64,000 nucleotides of DNA from Misgurnus anguillicaudatus. Taxonomy: Eukaryota > Chordata > Actinopteri > Cypriniformes > Cobitidae. This document shows, one piece after another, positions 34,701 through 47,864 of this stretch (positions within the stretch are counted from its first letter, which is position 1; every line of letters begins with the position of its first letter). The translations under genes were made by a program, and so were the position numbers. The notes below the pieces were generated by a model. That model made no database searches, had not been told where the DNA came from, and saw only the letters and a program-made list of their open reading frames with translations. The stretch lies in assembly GCF_027580225.2 (NCBI RefSeq), contig NW_027395283.1:7258501-7322500 (forward strand). The letters are read 5' to 3'.

Positions 34701-37114
34701 AGAAATTGTATCCCGTCCGGATGCAAATGTATGTGTTTGCCCGCAATATCTTTTGAAAACGCGGTTCTTTTCGTGTTTTGATCTGCCGCAAGGTCTTACT
34801 AACGCGCGTACATACTTCCTGAGTCCCATTCATTCAGATCATATCACTCACTGTCTCTTGCTATTTTGACTGTTAAGTCCCATTTCAAATGGTCTGCCAA
34901 TAAATGCTGAATATATATTTTTGTGGAATTGAAGAAATTTTGGTAGTCGTTCACAGAATGAAACACAAACAACAATTTTACCTTGAAACATATGTAGGCT
35001 TTGTATGTAGGCTTTTTATTCAACAACATTGGTTTAGTTGCACAACGTCTACATTAATGTGAAAAGGGAGTAAAAAAAAAGTAAAAACAGTAAATAATAA
35101 AATATGTTAATGAGTAAGTAAAAAAAAGAAGTTCTCACCCAAAGGCATTTTCAACTATCAAAAGATAGTCCTTACGAAAAATGTCCTCATGCTTTGTCCA
35201 TCTGATGACATCTGTGTACCCACTATAATTGCACAGATGACATTGTAAAGAGCATATCCGTGGTTATAATGTATTTTTTAAATACAATTCAGAGTATAGG
35301 CTACTTATGACAGTACATAGATTTTTAATGCCATGCAGAGCATCTAAAAACATACCTGTCCTTGGACCACAAAACCAGTCAAGGGTAATTTTTTATCGAT
35401 ATTTATATTAGTGATGCACCGATCATTTAAATAAAACGATATCAGATATTAAAAAATAAATAAAAAATATTGGGTTGTTTTGGCTGGGTAGCTATTGGAC
35501 AGGACACATTTCTGGGTTAAAATGACCCAAATTATGGGTTGTTTTAACCCAACTGCTGTTCCGCTGTTCCGATACCCATTTTAATTTATTTTTTTCTTAA
35601 GCAACACACAAGATAGACTAAAAGAGTACTGTACATGAACAAGATGTTAATTTGCTTGTTAACAGGCTTAAATAGCCTTAAAAAAATTAGAGATAAGAAC
35701 TGCATAAGGCATAAGGATCAAACATGCAACATACTTGTGGCAATAGAATTAGAATAAGTTGTTCTATAATGTATCTATCAACAGTGTTGGGAAGGATACT
35801 TTCAATACGTATTTTGTTACAGAATACACCCCCCCCCCATTTTTTTTAAAAATTAATCTGGGCTCGGTTCCACAAAACGTTCTTATCACTAAGTAGTTCT
35901 TAACCTATTCCTTAACCTCTCTCTTAACTCTATGGCACGATTCCCAAACGTTCGTACGCTAAGTATATCTTCTGTAAGTCACACTTTCGTAAGGTTGGTC
36001 AGGGCTGCGTTTCCCGATAACATTGACTCTTAGCGCGCTACGAAGACTGTTAAGTTAAGCCTTAACTACAGGTTTACCTTTTCTAGGCGTGTTTCCCGAA
36101 CTGTACCTTAGCGGATTTCTTAAGGTATACTTTCTTACGTACGACGTTACCAGGTGCTGTTCATGGCGATGGTGCTGAATAGGTTGATATCGATTGCTCG
36201 ACAATCAATTATTCACTTTATGTAATAGGTACTTCGCTGCGTTATCAGAGAGCGGTGTATTTATTAAAGAAACATTTCAGAAATAGTTCAAGTTACATTT
36301 ATTAGGAATATCTGGTAAAAATATTTCAAATTGCAAACAACTAAATATAAACCTTGTATATTTTATTTTATATCAAACCCATGCAAAACTCGCAACTTCA
36401 TGTCCAAAAGTATAATGCATAAACTGCTCCAATGCATCCATTATTCCTTCACTTTAAAGGATAATTTATATTAGGGGTTCCCAAATGCGTTGCACAGGGA
36501 AATAAGGTGGGTCGTGCAAGTCACCTGGCTTGGCATTACACTTAACCCTCTGGGGTCTAAGGGGTTTTTAGGGCCCTGGGGAAGTTTTGACATGCACTGA
36601 CATTTGTGCTTTTTTCAGTTGCTTAAAAACATATTAATGGCAAAAGTCTCATAACACTGCGTTCAGCACAAACTGGGCTACAATATCATATAATCAACAT
36701 GTATGTACATGTTTGTATTTTTGAGAGAAAAATGTTTATGCGTGGTTTTTGAAAAAGCAAAAATTTTAAGTCACTGATATAAGTCCACTAAACTAATTCT
36801 AAACATGTTTTCCCAAGACTTTTCAAAACAGGATCTAGTAGTCTAGAGTTTTTTCTTCAAAATGATGTGGAAATCATTCGGCCTACTCGTTCACATAAAG
36901 CAAGATATTGAGTTACAATTTCTAAGACACTTTTGCTTGGGAAAGGCTGTATGCGTGGAGGCGGGAATGCTCCTGAATAATCAGTGATTGACAGCTGAGA
37001 GACAAAAGGGTTGCATAATGAGCCACATGAGCCTTGTGGGGATGTTTAACAGCAATGTAACTTTCTCTGTAGTAAAACCATGATGGTTTACTTTTCAATT
37101 TAAATGTAAATACA

Positions 37115-37194
<80 letters not shown>

Positions 37195-40100
37195 CATTAA
37201 TTTCACATGTAGGCTATAAGATACCTTTTAAAAACCATAGTAGCCTAATCAAAGTGAACACAGGGTTTGTGTGCAGCAAAAAGCTCAAAAGAACAACTGC
37301 CTATCGTTGTTTGGACTCTTAGTTGTGTTTTTGTAATCATTATATCATTATAGTAGAAACACAACAAGAGACATGCATGATAAACTTGCACGATAAACTT
37401 GCTCAATGTTTGTTTACAGCCGCCGCCATTACCTCACGTGTTGCTCATGAAAGCAGCCGGCTTGTTCGACTTCATGCGGCGCTGCAAAGATCGACAGCCG
37501 GGTGACGTCAAACTACCGCGAGAGTGATCCGCGAAATCATATCGAAGAGTTTGCTTTTAAATCGCTCTCGCGAAACTCTGACGTCATTCGGGTGCCGGTT
37601 CTTGTGGCGCCGCATTAAGTCGAACAAGCCTCTTAACTTATGTGTGCACATGCGAGTGATCCTGTGTTTAATAAACGTGCTGTGCGGAGATATATGCTTA
37701 GACGCAACTAAATAAGGATTGTACTGTTTGCAGTCGCGTATTTTATAAGAATACCAAAAACCGCGTGGATTTCCTGACTCGCGTGTTTGTGCATGCGTTT
37801 CCCATCGCGTGAACTGTTTGACGGAAGACAAAGAAAACACTCGCGTCTGGAGATAGTGACACACATACGCAAGTAAATAAGGATTGTACTGTTTTCAATC
37901 GCGTATTTTATAAGAATACCAAAAACCGCGTCGAGTTTCCTGACTCGTGTGTTTGTTTATGTGTGTTCCCCTCGCGTGAAATGTTTGACGGAAGAACAAT
38001 GAAAACACTCGCGTCTGGAGATACTGACACACATACGCAAGAAAATAAGGATTTAGATGTCATGTTTTGGTGCAATCGGATGAAACAACAAGGAATGGAG
38101 AGACTGGGTTGTGGACTGGATTGCGTATCCATTGACTGCAGGAGGCACAAGTTATGCATATGGATGTCTCTGCTCATTCACTTCAATGGCGCGTGGGCGT
38201 GGCGATCTCTTCTCATTACAGATAATCAGGTAACATTAGAAAGACGGTCCCTCTCCTACTTCTCATACAGTTTACACCGAATGACAATATATGTTTTCGA
38301 TCTCACTTACATCATTTAAAAGCTGACATTCCAAGCATTATGTAGACATTTATCTTTTGTTTATAAGACATGTATTCGTGAAGTTACAGTTAATTTTCTG
38401 ACGCGTTTCTGAAATGGCTTCACTGAGGGAGAGAGAACAAAACGCGCATCATGTTTATTTTCTTAATTTTGCGAAAAGCACAACATTCTGTTTTTATTGG
38501 GAGTGGACAGAAAAAAAACTAGACACTTTAACGTTTTAAATGATGTATAAATCATATCTGTATGTCTAAAATCAGCAGAGTTATCTAAGTCTCTTTACGG
38601 AGTGATTGAAAAATAAAGAGTTGGCGGCGCCCGCGCCGCAGCCGACCCCAGAGTGTTAAAATATATAAAAACTAATTGTTGTTCATTAGTTCACGCGTTT
38701 ATGTGCTTGGACACTGCGCAAGCAGCGCGTTTACAATGCGGATAACGCTTAATGGACGCATTTCTGGAGCCGCGCCTGTCTGTTTACCTTAAATATAACA
38801 TAAAATATATATTATATGATATATAAATATATATTATGATTGTTTTAGGTTTTAGCTTTGATTAGTTTTATTGTGGAAAATTTGTTGACCTTATCCAAAC
38901 AATAATCAAGTGGAGCATTTTCTTTTGAGTGTTTATAAAGAATATGGCAGGCAGCTGCCTCAAAGTTAGATAACATTAAAAAACGTTGATGCAAAGTCGA
39001 CTTAACATCAATAATAATATTTAGGAAAATCAACAATTATGATTTCGTGATGAATGTGCTCTCGTGGTCTGCGATTTTACTTGATTTGTTTTATTGCAGC
39101 TAAAACAGCCGGTAAACTAAAGATTTAACGGATTTGAAATGCACAAATGAACTAGTAAGATTCGCTGTGTAGCTGCCTGCCATAGTTTCACCAACTCCTC
39201 CACCCAAACTCTTTTTTAATAGTTTCTTAAGCCTGTAATAATAGTTCAAAGCTGATGTTCCTTTGGAAAAAAATATTAAAAATCTAACAAAGTGTAATAA
39301 TGTCTAATTATGTGAATATTTTATTCTTTAAATAAAAAAAATGCCTAATGTAACACGGAGTGTACTTCAATTTTTTTTACAGATATTTAGTTATATAGAC
39401 TGCAATCTACACAAGCTTTTATCACAGTGATGGCCCCTAGCGGAGTCAAGTGGGATAAGGTATAGCTAAGAGTGCTCCAGACCAACCTTCCGAACGAACG
39501 ACTTACAGAAGTGATACGTAACTAAGAACGTTTCGGGAAGCACGTATTAACGATAAGGTACAGCTTAAGGTACAACTTAAGAACGACGTAGAGCTAAGAA
39601 GGTTTCGGGGAACCCAGCCCTGTACCTTAGCGGGTTTCTTAAGGTATTCCTTCTTACGTACGACGTTACCAGGTGCTGTCCATGGCGATGGTGCTGAATA
39701 GGTTGATATCGATTGCTCGACAATCAATTGTTCACTTTATGTAATAGGTACTTCGCTGCGAGAGCGGTGTTATTTATTAAAGAAACATTTTAGAAATAGT
39801 TCAAGTTACATTTATTAGGAATATCTGGTAAAAATATTTCAAATTGCAAACAACTAAATATAAACCTTGTATATTTTATTTTATATCAAACCCATGTCTG
39901 TTTACCTTAATATAACATTAAAATATATGATATATAAATATATACTATGATTGTTTTAGATTTTAGCTTTGATTAGTTTTAATGTGGAAAATTTGTTGAC
40001 CTTATACAAGCAATAATCAAGTGGAGTAGTTTCTTTTGAGTGTTTATAAAGAATATGACATGCAGCTGCCTCAAAGTTAAAAACATTAAAAAACTTCGAT

Positions 40101-43100
40101 GCAAAGTCGACTTAACATCAATAATAATAGTTAGGAAAATCCACAATTATGATTTTGTGATGAATGTGGCATGCGATTTTACTTGATTTGTTTTTTTGCA
40201 GCTAAAATAGCCGGTAAACTAAAGATTTAACGGATTTGAAATGCACAAAAGAAATAGTAAGATTCGCTGTATATCTAGCTGCCACCTATAACTCCAACCA
40301 AACTCTTTTTTTTTATAGTTTCTTAAGCCTGTAATAATAGTTCGAAGCTGATGTTCCTTTGGAAAAAAATATTAATCTAACAACCATCAGTGTAATAATG
40401 TCCAATTATGTTTCATTCTTTAAATAAAAAAATGCCTAATTTAACACGGAGTGTACTTCAACTTTTTTTTTACAGATATTTAGTTATATAGACTGCAATC
40501 TACACAAGCTTTTATCACAGTGATGGCCCCTAGCGGAGTCAAGTGGGATAAGGGCAACATGATCTCACAAAGTTCCGTGGGATAGTCACGGAATTTTGTG
40601 CTCATTTTTCCGTGGCATTCTCACGGATCTCCGCATTTTTCCGTGGCCCTGCTACGGACTGTCTTTTTCGTGGCATTCTCACGGATTGGTTACTCAACTG
40701 CTTTTTCCTATTTTCAAACCATTTTCGCTTCGGTTTAGGGTTAGATTTGGTGTTTGCGTTAGTATGTCACTTTAACTATTGGTTTATACTATTTTTTCTG
40801 ATTTATTCTTTTATATTTTCTAAACTTTAAACAATTGTTGCCTGGCGTTGGGGTTAGAGTTGGGTTTGGGTAGGGATGTAATTTCATGTAAATCTAACCC
40901 TAAACCGAAGCGAAAATGGTAAGAAAATAGGACAAAACATCCAGACCAACCTTCCGAACGGAAGGGATACGTAACTAAGAACGTTTCGGGAAACACGTAT
41001 TAATGATAAGGTACAGCTTAAGGTACAACTTAAGAACGACGTAGAGCTAAGAAGGTTTCGGGAAACGCAGCCCAGAGCATGTAAGCGGAGCGGTTTCCTA
41101 AAGAATCAGCTTGCTCGAACCGCAAATATGCATTAGGGCTACCCTCGAATAATATTTTTTTCTGGGCAGATAATGTGAAGAAATATAATATTTTAATTAA
41201 ATTCAGGCGGGTGGCGGTTGAACCAATCAAATGGAAAAAAATCCATTGTTAAATTGTGTTACCTACATCAGTAAAAAAAACAAGCACATATCGGACAGTA
41301 ATTTGGCTAGTTGCGTCTATGCTTGTTGCTTTGTTTTGTTTTAATAATAGCCTATCAGGGATAGCAACAACTCGCGTCTAGTTGCAGCACCTGGGCAGCG
41401 CCAGATGTTCAGAACGCAAGAGCTAAACTTCTACAAGCTCAGTAACACCCACAGCCATATTAAACCATTTTAAAACATTATTTAAAAGAACTTACCCAAA
41501 CCATTAAGCAGACATAGAATTTAGATGTAGGTAACAATAAATAATAATAATAATGCAATGTAATATAATTTGTTCTTTACAGAGAAAACTGCAACAAGGG
41601 AGATAAAGAGTTTTTCCCTCCCAGCGTCCTCAATTATTTGTGTCAAATGCAAGTAAATTAATACATTTAATTTAATCACTTTAGTTTAATACATTTAAAT
41701 TGATAAAAACTAATTAAGCTGTAAGAATGTCGTTCTGAAACATAACTGCGATTTATCAGCATTGCTACGCTTCGATTTTAAAGAAACGCCGAGTCTATTC
41801 ATTTCGAAAGTCCACCGTGCATGTTCACATTAGTAACAACCCCCAAACTTGCTTGCCTGCTAATAAATGGTCAAGGTTTGTCCGCTAATTTTTCTTACCT
41901 TCTTTTCTTTTGCTGAGTACGGAGCCCGTCTCAAGACATGGTAGAACTTAAAAAAAAATCGTTGCCACGTTTTATTAATTCGTTCCCTTGTTTAAGCTAA
42001 ATCGTGGCCACGATTTATTTATTCGTTTTCTTAATTAAGCTAAATCGTGGCCACGTTTTATTAATTGAAGAGTTTCGTTGCAAAACGAGATAAATCTGTT
42101 TTTTTAATTGTTCAGAAATCTCGTTTTTTGGTTGTGCATTCCAATTAATATCAATTCAACTGCAGTTGGTTTGTTTTGATTTATACCTTCACAACTTAAA
42201 AAAATACAGCTAAGTAGCACCATAGAACAAAATAATAACATGATAACATAATAATAAACGTTTTGACAAAAATGTAGAAAAATGGATTTATCTCGTTTTT
42301 GCAACGAAACTCTTCAATTAGTGCCCAGGATTTCATTAAAACCATCGGGACATTAACATAATGCAGCTTAACACATCAATACAGTGATATTAAAAGATCA
42401 AATTCACTAAACACATTATTAATGACGCATACTACATGCAGTTTTATAAATTCCTGCCCAGAATTTTATAAAAATCATTGGAACATGCTTATAGCAGCTT
42501 AATGCATTAATACATTGCTATTAAGGATAAAATACCTTATGGGTCGTAACTCCTGCCCAGAATTTCATAAAAAAAAAAAAACATTTGGGCTGCGTTCTCC
42601 GAAACTACCTTAACGCTACGTCGTTCTGAAGTTGTACCTTAAGCTGTACCTTATCGCTAATACGTGTTTTCCGAAACGTTCTTAGGCCCGGTTCCCCAAA
42701 ACGTTCTTATCGCTAAGTAGTTCTTAACCTATTGCTTAACCTCTCTCTTAACTCTATGGCACGATTCCCAAAACGTTCCTACGCTAAGTATATCTTCTGT
42801 AAGTCACACTTTCGTAAGGTTGGTCTGGACCATTCGTAAGCTCTCTCTTAGCGTTGTTTGAGTGCAAAACGCTAACAACGCAGTCTTTAGAAATCAGCGC
42901 AGTACAAGTCAAACTATGGTATGCTGACAATGATTTTATGTTATGGACATTTTTAAGACTTATAATAAAATATGTTTGCAATGGATACAGGACTATTTAT
43001 GCAGTTGACTTTATTTGGTATCAGAACTAATGAATCAAAGACGGCGCCGGTGTTTGTTTCCTCTATGTTTATAGCGTTTTCATCACGTTACATTTATAAT

Positions 43101-46100
43101 TTATTTAGAAAGATTAAAGATTTCAATTGGTTATACTAAAAAGCAATAATATCATGTATTCTATTATACAATTTATTAAATATTTAATATTTGACAGTTT
43201 TATGTCTTTTAACATATAGCGTGTCTTTTTCTTTTCTTTTTTTCTCTACTGTTTGTTTTAAAACTGTTATGTTTCCAAACATAATAAATATATATTATAC
43301 ATATAATATGATTCATACTGTAAAAATAATTGACTTACAATCAAGAACAATCAAGATACATTACATAAATGCACACATACATCTCAGTAGCCATTAAAAC
43401 TTTCAATGTATATAAAGAATAAACGTATAATGTGATAAAAACGCTATAAAAACACTACACTAAAGTGAAACATAGAGAACAGACTTCCACACAACACCGG
43501 CCGCGTAACTGTTTAGTCCATGCCAGTTTTTTTATTCGTCAACCCTTAAACCTTTTGACATTTTGCCTGACGTGGCTAAATAAAAAAAAACGCCTTCCAA
43601 GACAACTCATTATGGAGCTGCTAGATCTTCTCAGACCATATTCTCTATCTAACTAGGTTGCTTTTTATTGAAAACATTAATGGTAAGCAATACCGCATTA
43701 AACAGAAATACTGCAGCTGCTTGCCAATCAATTCTGATTGTTAAGTACCTTAACATTCGTATAAAAGTGTATTAAATTTTTTTTTAAGTCAAAACCCATG
43801 TCAAGAAGCGGCACAAGTGGCACAACGGGATAAGGAGGGTGGATAAATAGCGAGGGATACCCGGTTCGTCTACCGACAATTTGATCATTTAATTAATAGT
43901 CTATATTTTACGGATAACTTAAACTATGTTAAAATAAATGTGACTGGAATAATTTGAGTAATGTTCCATTTGTATATAACGTGTTGTCTTTCTTAACGTC
44001 GTAATGCACCTTCGCGTGAAGTGGAAAATCGATCCCTGAGTGATCGATCGCAAATAATTCAGCACCTTCACTTGGGACAGCGCCATTGTACGTCGAACTT
44101 AGAGGCAGCGTGTTAAGAAGCTTCCTAAGAGACACTTTGGGGAACACACTTAGGAACATCAACAACTTTGGTAAGATATATCTTTTTGAGTCTTCTTAGC
44201 ATGCTAAGAGTGAACGTTATCGGGGAACCGGGCCTTAGTTAGTATCACTTCTGTAAAAAAAAAAAAATAATTATCACTTCTGTAAGTCATACGTTCGTTT
44301 GTAAGGTTGGTCTGGAGCGCTCTTAGCTATACCTTATCCCACATGACTCCACTAGGGGCCATCACTTTCATAAAAGCTTACATTGCAGTCTATATAACTA
44401 AATATTTGTAAAAAAAAAAAAACACTCCTTGTTTAATTAGGCAAATATTTTTATATTTAAAGAATAAAACATTCACATAATTAGACATCATTACATTGAT
44501 GGTTGTTAGATTTTTAATGTTTTCCAAAGGGACATCAACTGGGAACTATTAAATGCTACAGTATTAAGAAACTATTTAAAAAATATATTTTGGGTGATGG
44601 AGTTGGTGAAACTGGCAGCTATACAGCGAATCCTACGATTTCATTTGTGCATTTCATATCCGTTAAATCTACCGGCAAGTATAAATAAATCGGGTAAAAA
44701 AAAACCTAATTTGGATTGTTAATGTTAATTCGACTTTGCATCGAAGTTTTTTAATGTTTTATAACTTTGAGGCAACTGCATGCCATATTCTTTATAAACA
44801 TTCAAAACAAACTGCGCACTTGCTTATAGTCTCCTAAGGTCAACACAATTTCCACATTAAAACTAATCAAAGCTAAAATCTAAAGTAATCATAATATATA
44901 TTTATTTATAATTATTATATAATATATACCTTATTAATGAGTCATACTACATATAGCTTAGTTTTATTAATGTGCAGAATTTAAAAAATATAGTTTAATG
45001 CATACTAATACTTTAAATACGGTGCTATTAAAAGATTAAAATCACTATAAACCTAATTAATGAGTCATATACATATACAGTTTTTACTCATTCCTACCCA
45101 GAAAAAAAAATTTTGGGACATTAAAGTGATGCTTAACGCATTAACGCAGTGAGTTGTCCGAGAAATGTTTCACCAAAAATAATGAGTAAATCATTAGTTA
45201 GTTATAAATACATTAACTTGAAATGAGCAATTATTACAGTTTTAAAAACTAAAATATATAAGTGTGACATTTTTAAATATATTGATTCAAATTTACAACA
45301 AATATTAAGGATATTAAGGATATTTATTAGAAATAATATGTTAGTTAAACACTTATTTTATTTGATGTATACACCTAAATAATACTATACATTTTACACA
45401 AAATTTCTGTTTACTTTTTAGTCATTTATTTTGGTTTGTCCAACTAAAAAAATCACCAAAGTGACATAAAGAGATTTTATTAAGTTATTTTAATGGTTTA
45501 TTTTGGTGATATTTAAGCCACTGAATTATTTAGTTTAATTTATTACTGCATCACGTTAATGTCCCAATATGTTTTTTTTAATTCTGGGCAGGAATTAAAA
45601 AATTGTATATGAAGTATGACTCATTAATAAGGTATATATAGGTATAACTTGATCTTTAAATAGCACTGTATTGATGCGTTAAGCATCACATTAATGTCCC
45701 GATGTTTTTTTTTTTTTTGTATTATTCCGGAGCAGGAATTAATAAAACGGTTTAAGACCCAAGATGTATGAATTTGATCCTTATATAGCAATGTATCAAT
45801 GCGTTAGCTCACCTTATGTTCCAGTGTTTTTTATGAAATTCTGGGAAGGAGTTAATAAAACTGTATATACACGACCCATAAGGTGTATTAATTTTATCCT
45901 TAATAGCAATGTATTAATGCATTTAGCTGCTATAAGCGCCACTATTCCGATAATTTTAATGAAATTATGGGCAGGAATTTATAAAACTGCATTTAGTATG
46001 CGTCATTAGTGAATTTGATCTTTTAATAGATCTGTTAGCATTGTGTTAATGTCCCGATGGTTTAAATGAAATTATGGGCACTAATTAATAAAACGTGACC

Positions 46101-47571
46101 ACGATTTAGCTTAATCGAGGGAACGAATTAATAAAACGTGGCCACGATTTAACTTAAATGAGGGAACAAATTAATAAAACGTGGCCACGTTTTAATAAAT
46201 CGTGGGAACGAACGAGTTGCTAATTTGTGGCTCCTTGTTGTTCTGCATTTACGTACAGTTGTTTGTTAGCTTAGACCCACTGATACGGAGTTCCGTATAT
46301 GATTCAAATGAACAATGTATTTCCACGACATCCACATGTTTTAGGCTAATTCATAATTTGAAATAATGATAATTGTAATAAGTAATTACGAAATATTATA
46401 ATAATTCGTTCCAAGGAACGAACTGTTATGAATATTGGGAACGAATTCTTAATTTATGGCCATACTTTAGACTAAGAAAAATAATTATTGATTATGTCCA
46501 TAGTGTAGCATAAAAGATAACTTCGAAATTTGTGGCCATGATTTTGTCTGCATGTCATCATGATCGGATTCGGGGCTTCATTCAACATGAGAATCTTACC
46601 TTACTTACTTTTATCATTATTACAATGATAAAATTGTAGGCTACAGGCCGATGTGCGTTTTATTTGTCTTTTTAAGACCTTGCGGAAACCCTAATATGAT
46701 ATTCATGTTATAGTTTCATGAAAACATGCAGACTTTTCAACAACATACACAATGAAGCTAGCAATTCAATTAGTTAAACTTATTATATAAATTCAAATTG
46801 TGCTGGTTAATCCATTGATGTGCAAGATTATTAATTGAATAGTTCTGCTATTGTATGTAATGTTTAAATAATCAGAAAATAATTCATTTTAGTGCTTTCT
46901 ACAATGTGTATTGTTTCCAATCAGCTTTAAGAAAAAGAAAACAGAAAGAAGCTGAAATCAGCTGCTAATATATGAATTACTTTACAAAATGTTTTAAATA
47001 ATGACCCACATGGCTCAATTTTTTTATAATGAACACTCCATAATACTCCATTTAAAAATAAGAATTGTTAGTATGGATTTCATTGGGAATTTAAAGTTGT
47101 CTAAAGAAGTCCTAAGCAACTGCATCCACTTACAAAAATAAAGTTTTTATTACAGTAGGAAATGTACAAAATATCTAGATGGAACATGATCTTTACATAA
47201 TATCCTAATGATTTTAAGGCATAAAGAGAAATGTGGTAATTTTGACACATGTATTTTTGGCTATTGCTACAAATATACATGTGCTACATATGACTGGTTT
47301 TGTGTACCAGGGTCATATAGAGAGAAACTGGCAGTGTAAATACATTTAATCTCATAACATATGACTAACTCTTACCTGTTTTTCAGCTTACTGTAAAAGT
47401 GCACTGGGTAGATCAAAGATTTTCGCCAGCTATGTGGTCGTAATTCATCATGAACAGATCTGGAAATATGTAAAATTAGATAAATGATTGATGAGATTAT
47501 TTGATAAGAATATTTGATGTGCAGCTTGCAAATCAGGATGAATAAAGACTTTACCCTTTTTCTTTCTCCAT
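31741..47571 (-). CDS. Ulp1/SENP-type (C48) SUMO-protease-like protein, 373 aa, eight coding exons
   Basis: Minus-strand coding exons 47571-47555, 47459-47376, 35222-35139, 33409-33323, 33185-33111, 32860-32707, 32621-32510 and 32249-31741. All junctions are GT-AG with matching phases, and 1122 nt gives 373 aa. The C48 catalytic set is present in order: His64 (GNHWRLMIVCF), Asp98 (CILMLDSKP), Gln148 and Cys154 (QQRNCSECGIFVL). The C-terminal half is charged, with four roughly 20-residue NIFERxREAE repeats and a basic end. Ulp1 proteins remove or mature SUMO. A role in controlling the transposase or host SUMO defences is inference. Short N-terminal region before the catalytic His. The leader comes from the right arm (donor at 48974). 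The 12.1-kb intron 47375-35223 is filled by nested elements. The donor after 32510 (gtgttt) is weak. Confidence 0.8.
31960..32215 (-). repeat. Coding tandem repeat in the Ulp1-like tail
   Basis: Four copies of a unit of about 57-60 bp encoding KQQNIFERGREAEEDEAGES-like sequence. Predicted to form a charged helix or coiled coil. Confidence 0.85.
33420..34170. other. Intron/interspersed sequence without clear gene
   Basis: Intron of the Ulp1-like gene. From about 34000 to 34170, and again after 34672, lies one more element (cctattcggacggga and inverted cgtccggatg) into which the foldback MITE was inserted. Confidence 0.5.
34171..34672. mobile_element. Foldback MITE with 8-bp duplication, complete copy
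   Basis: 502 bp, ends caacctgatctcac and, inverted, caacatgatctcac, flanked by gtttttca (34163-34170 and 34673-34680). The arms are rich in ccgtgg and tcacgg and pair over their length. Partial copies occur at 40555-40940 and 47774-47846. The 8-bp duplication suggests hAT mobilisation. Confidence 0.88.
34731..35138. other. A/T-rich intron sequence of the Ulp1-like gene
   Basis: No motif or repeat end recognised besides the splice donor at 35138. Confidence 0.5.
35224..36002. other. Intron sequence with element fragments
   Basis: Includes a fragment of the ggttcc...acgttcttatcac family near 35869-35970 (full copy at 42685-44234) and a C run at 35828. No gene. Confidence 0.5.
36546..38655 (+). 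mobile_element. Non-autonomous TTAA element (piggyBac-like), copy 3
   Basis: 2110 bp between TTAA sites at 36542-36545 and 38656-38659. Begins ccctctggggtctaaggg and ends gccgaccccagagtg, as copies 1 and 2. It is more diverged and contains a long AT microsatellite and different internal CG-rich units (aaaaccgcgtcgagtttcct). Same orientation as copy 2. Confidence 0.85.
37118..37193. repeat. (AT)n microsatellite
   Basis: About 38 uninterrupted AT dinucleotides inside TTAA copy 3. Confidence 0.98.
39620..41076. mobile_element. TIR element family X, copy B (direct neighbour of copy A)
   Basis: Starts at tgtaccttagcgggtttctt, corresponding to about 105 bp inside copy A, and ends ggtttcgggaaacgcagccc at 41076. 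It repeats copy A over nearly all its length but is interrupted by a partial foldback MITE (40555-40940). The direct adjacency suggests a tandem duplication or recombination between copies. Confidence 0.6.
40555..40940. mobile_element. Foldback MITE, right-truncated copy
   Basis: Begins caacatgatctcacaaag and follows the complete copy at 34171-34672 for about 385 bp. It stops inside the second arm with no right end. Confidence 0.75.
41077..41960. other. Unassigned intron sequence of the Ulp1-like gene
   Basis: No gene, no clear repeat end. Confidence 0.45.
42065..42317. mobile_element. Small MITE (253 bp)
   Basis: Ends ttgaagagtttcgttgcaaa and the inverse ttgcaacgaaactcttcaa, with almost perfect arms of about 30 bp. 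Flanks suggest a short TA-type duplication. Confidence 0.75.
42685..44234. mobile_element. Non-autonomous Harbinger-like element with TTA duplication
   Basis: 1550 bp, ends ggcccggttccccaaaacgt and, inverted, ggcccggttccccgataacg, flanked by tta at 42682-42684 and 44235-44237. TTA duplication with GG ends is typical of PIF/Harbinger. No transposase. Inserted into an inverted copy of family X. Confidence 0.8.
44240..45000. mobile_element. Family X, inverted partial copy C
   Basis: Inverted match to 38790-39480 and 39905-40550 (for example ggggccatcact, tgcagtctatataactaaat). Its other end is at about 42589 (gggctgcgttctccgaaac), on the far side of the Harbinger-like element. Confidence 0.6.
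46215..47370. other. Unassigned A/T-rich intron sequence
   Basis: No coding motif, no clear repeat boundary. Ends at the exon whose donor is at 47375. Confidence 0.5.
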
Positions 47572-47773
47572 GAATGATCACTTCTGGTGCTGATTCTTCT
47601 CGATTCTGAGAATTCTTATGAATAAAGAAAAATAATATGAGCAAATAACAAAATACAGTGAACAATAGTTGTTATTTAAGGACAGTGATCAATGATTGTA
47701 TGCATTATATTACATTAACTAAGGAGAGATGACCCTGGATCAACACGTGCATATGATGACCCTAAATCAGATC

Positions 47774-47846
47774 CGTGAGAATGTCACGGAAAAATGAGCA
47801 CAAAATTCCGTGACTATCCCACGGAACTTTGTGAGATCATGTTGCC
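47774..47846. mobile_element. Foldback MITE, short internally deleted copy in the satellite
   Basis: 73 bp or so from cagatccgtgagaatgtcac to gatcatgttg, flanked by ccctaaat on both sides. An 8-bp duplication within the 27-bp satellite shows it moved after the array formed. Confidence 0.65.
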
Positions 47847-47864
47847 CTAAATGGTCACGGGCAT

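Larger units (their letters stand above)
36003..39619. mobile_element. TIR element family X, copy A (split by TTAA copy 3)
   Basis: Left end gggctgcgtttcccga and right end ggtttcggggaacccagccc form an inverted pair. Subtracting the TTAA element leaves about 1.5 kb. Its body (gtacgacgttaccaggtgct and following) recurs directly adjacent at 39620, as copy B, and inverted near 44240-45000. No ORF of note. Confidence 0.6.
41965..46210. mobile_element. Palindromic element with aacgtggccacg-rich arms, heavily interrupted
   Basis: Left arm (41965-42600) and right arm (45000-46210) are inverted relatives. Each outer part has two or three units like aaacgtggccacgatttagc with attaattcg. Inner parts share ataaaatacctt...gggcaggaatt blocks. 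Nested inside are a small MITE (42065-42317), a copy of family X, and a Harbinger-like element. Confidence 0.5.
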
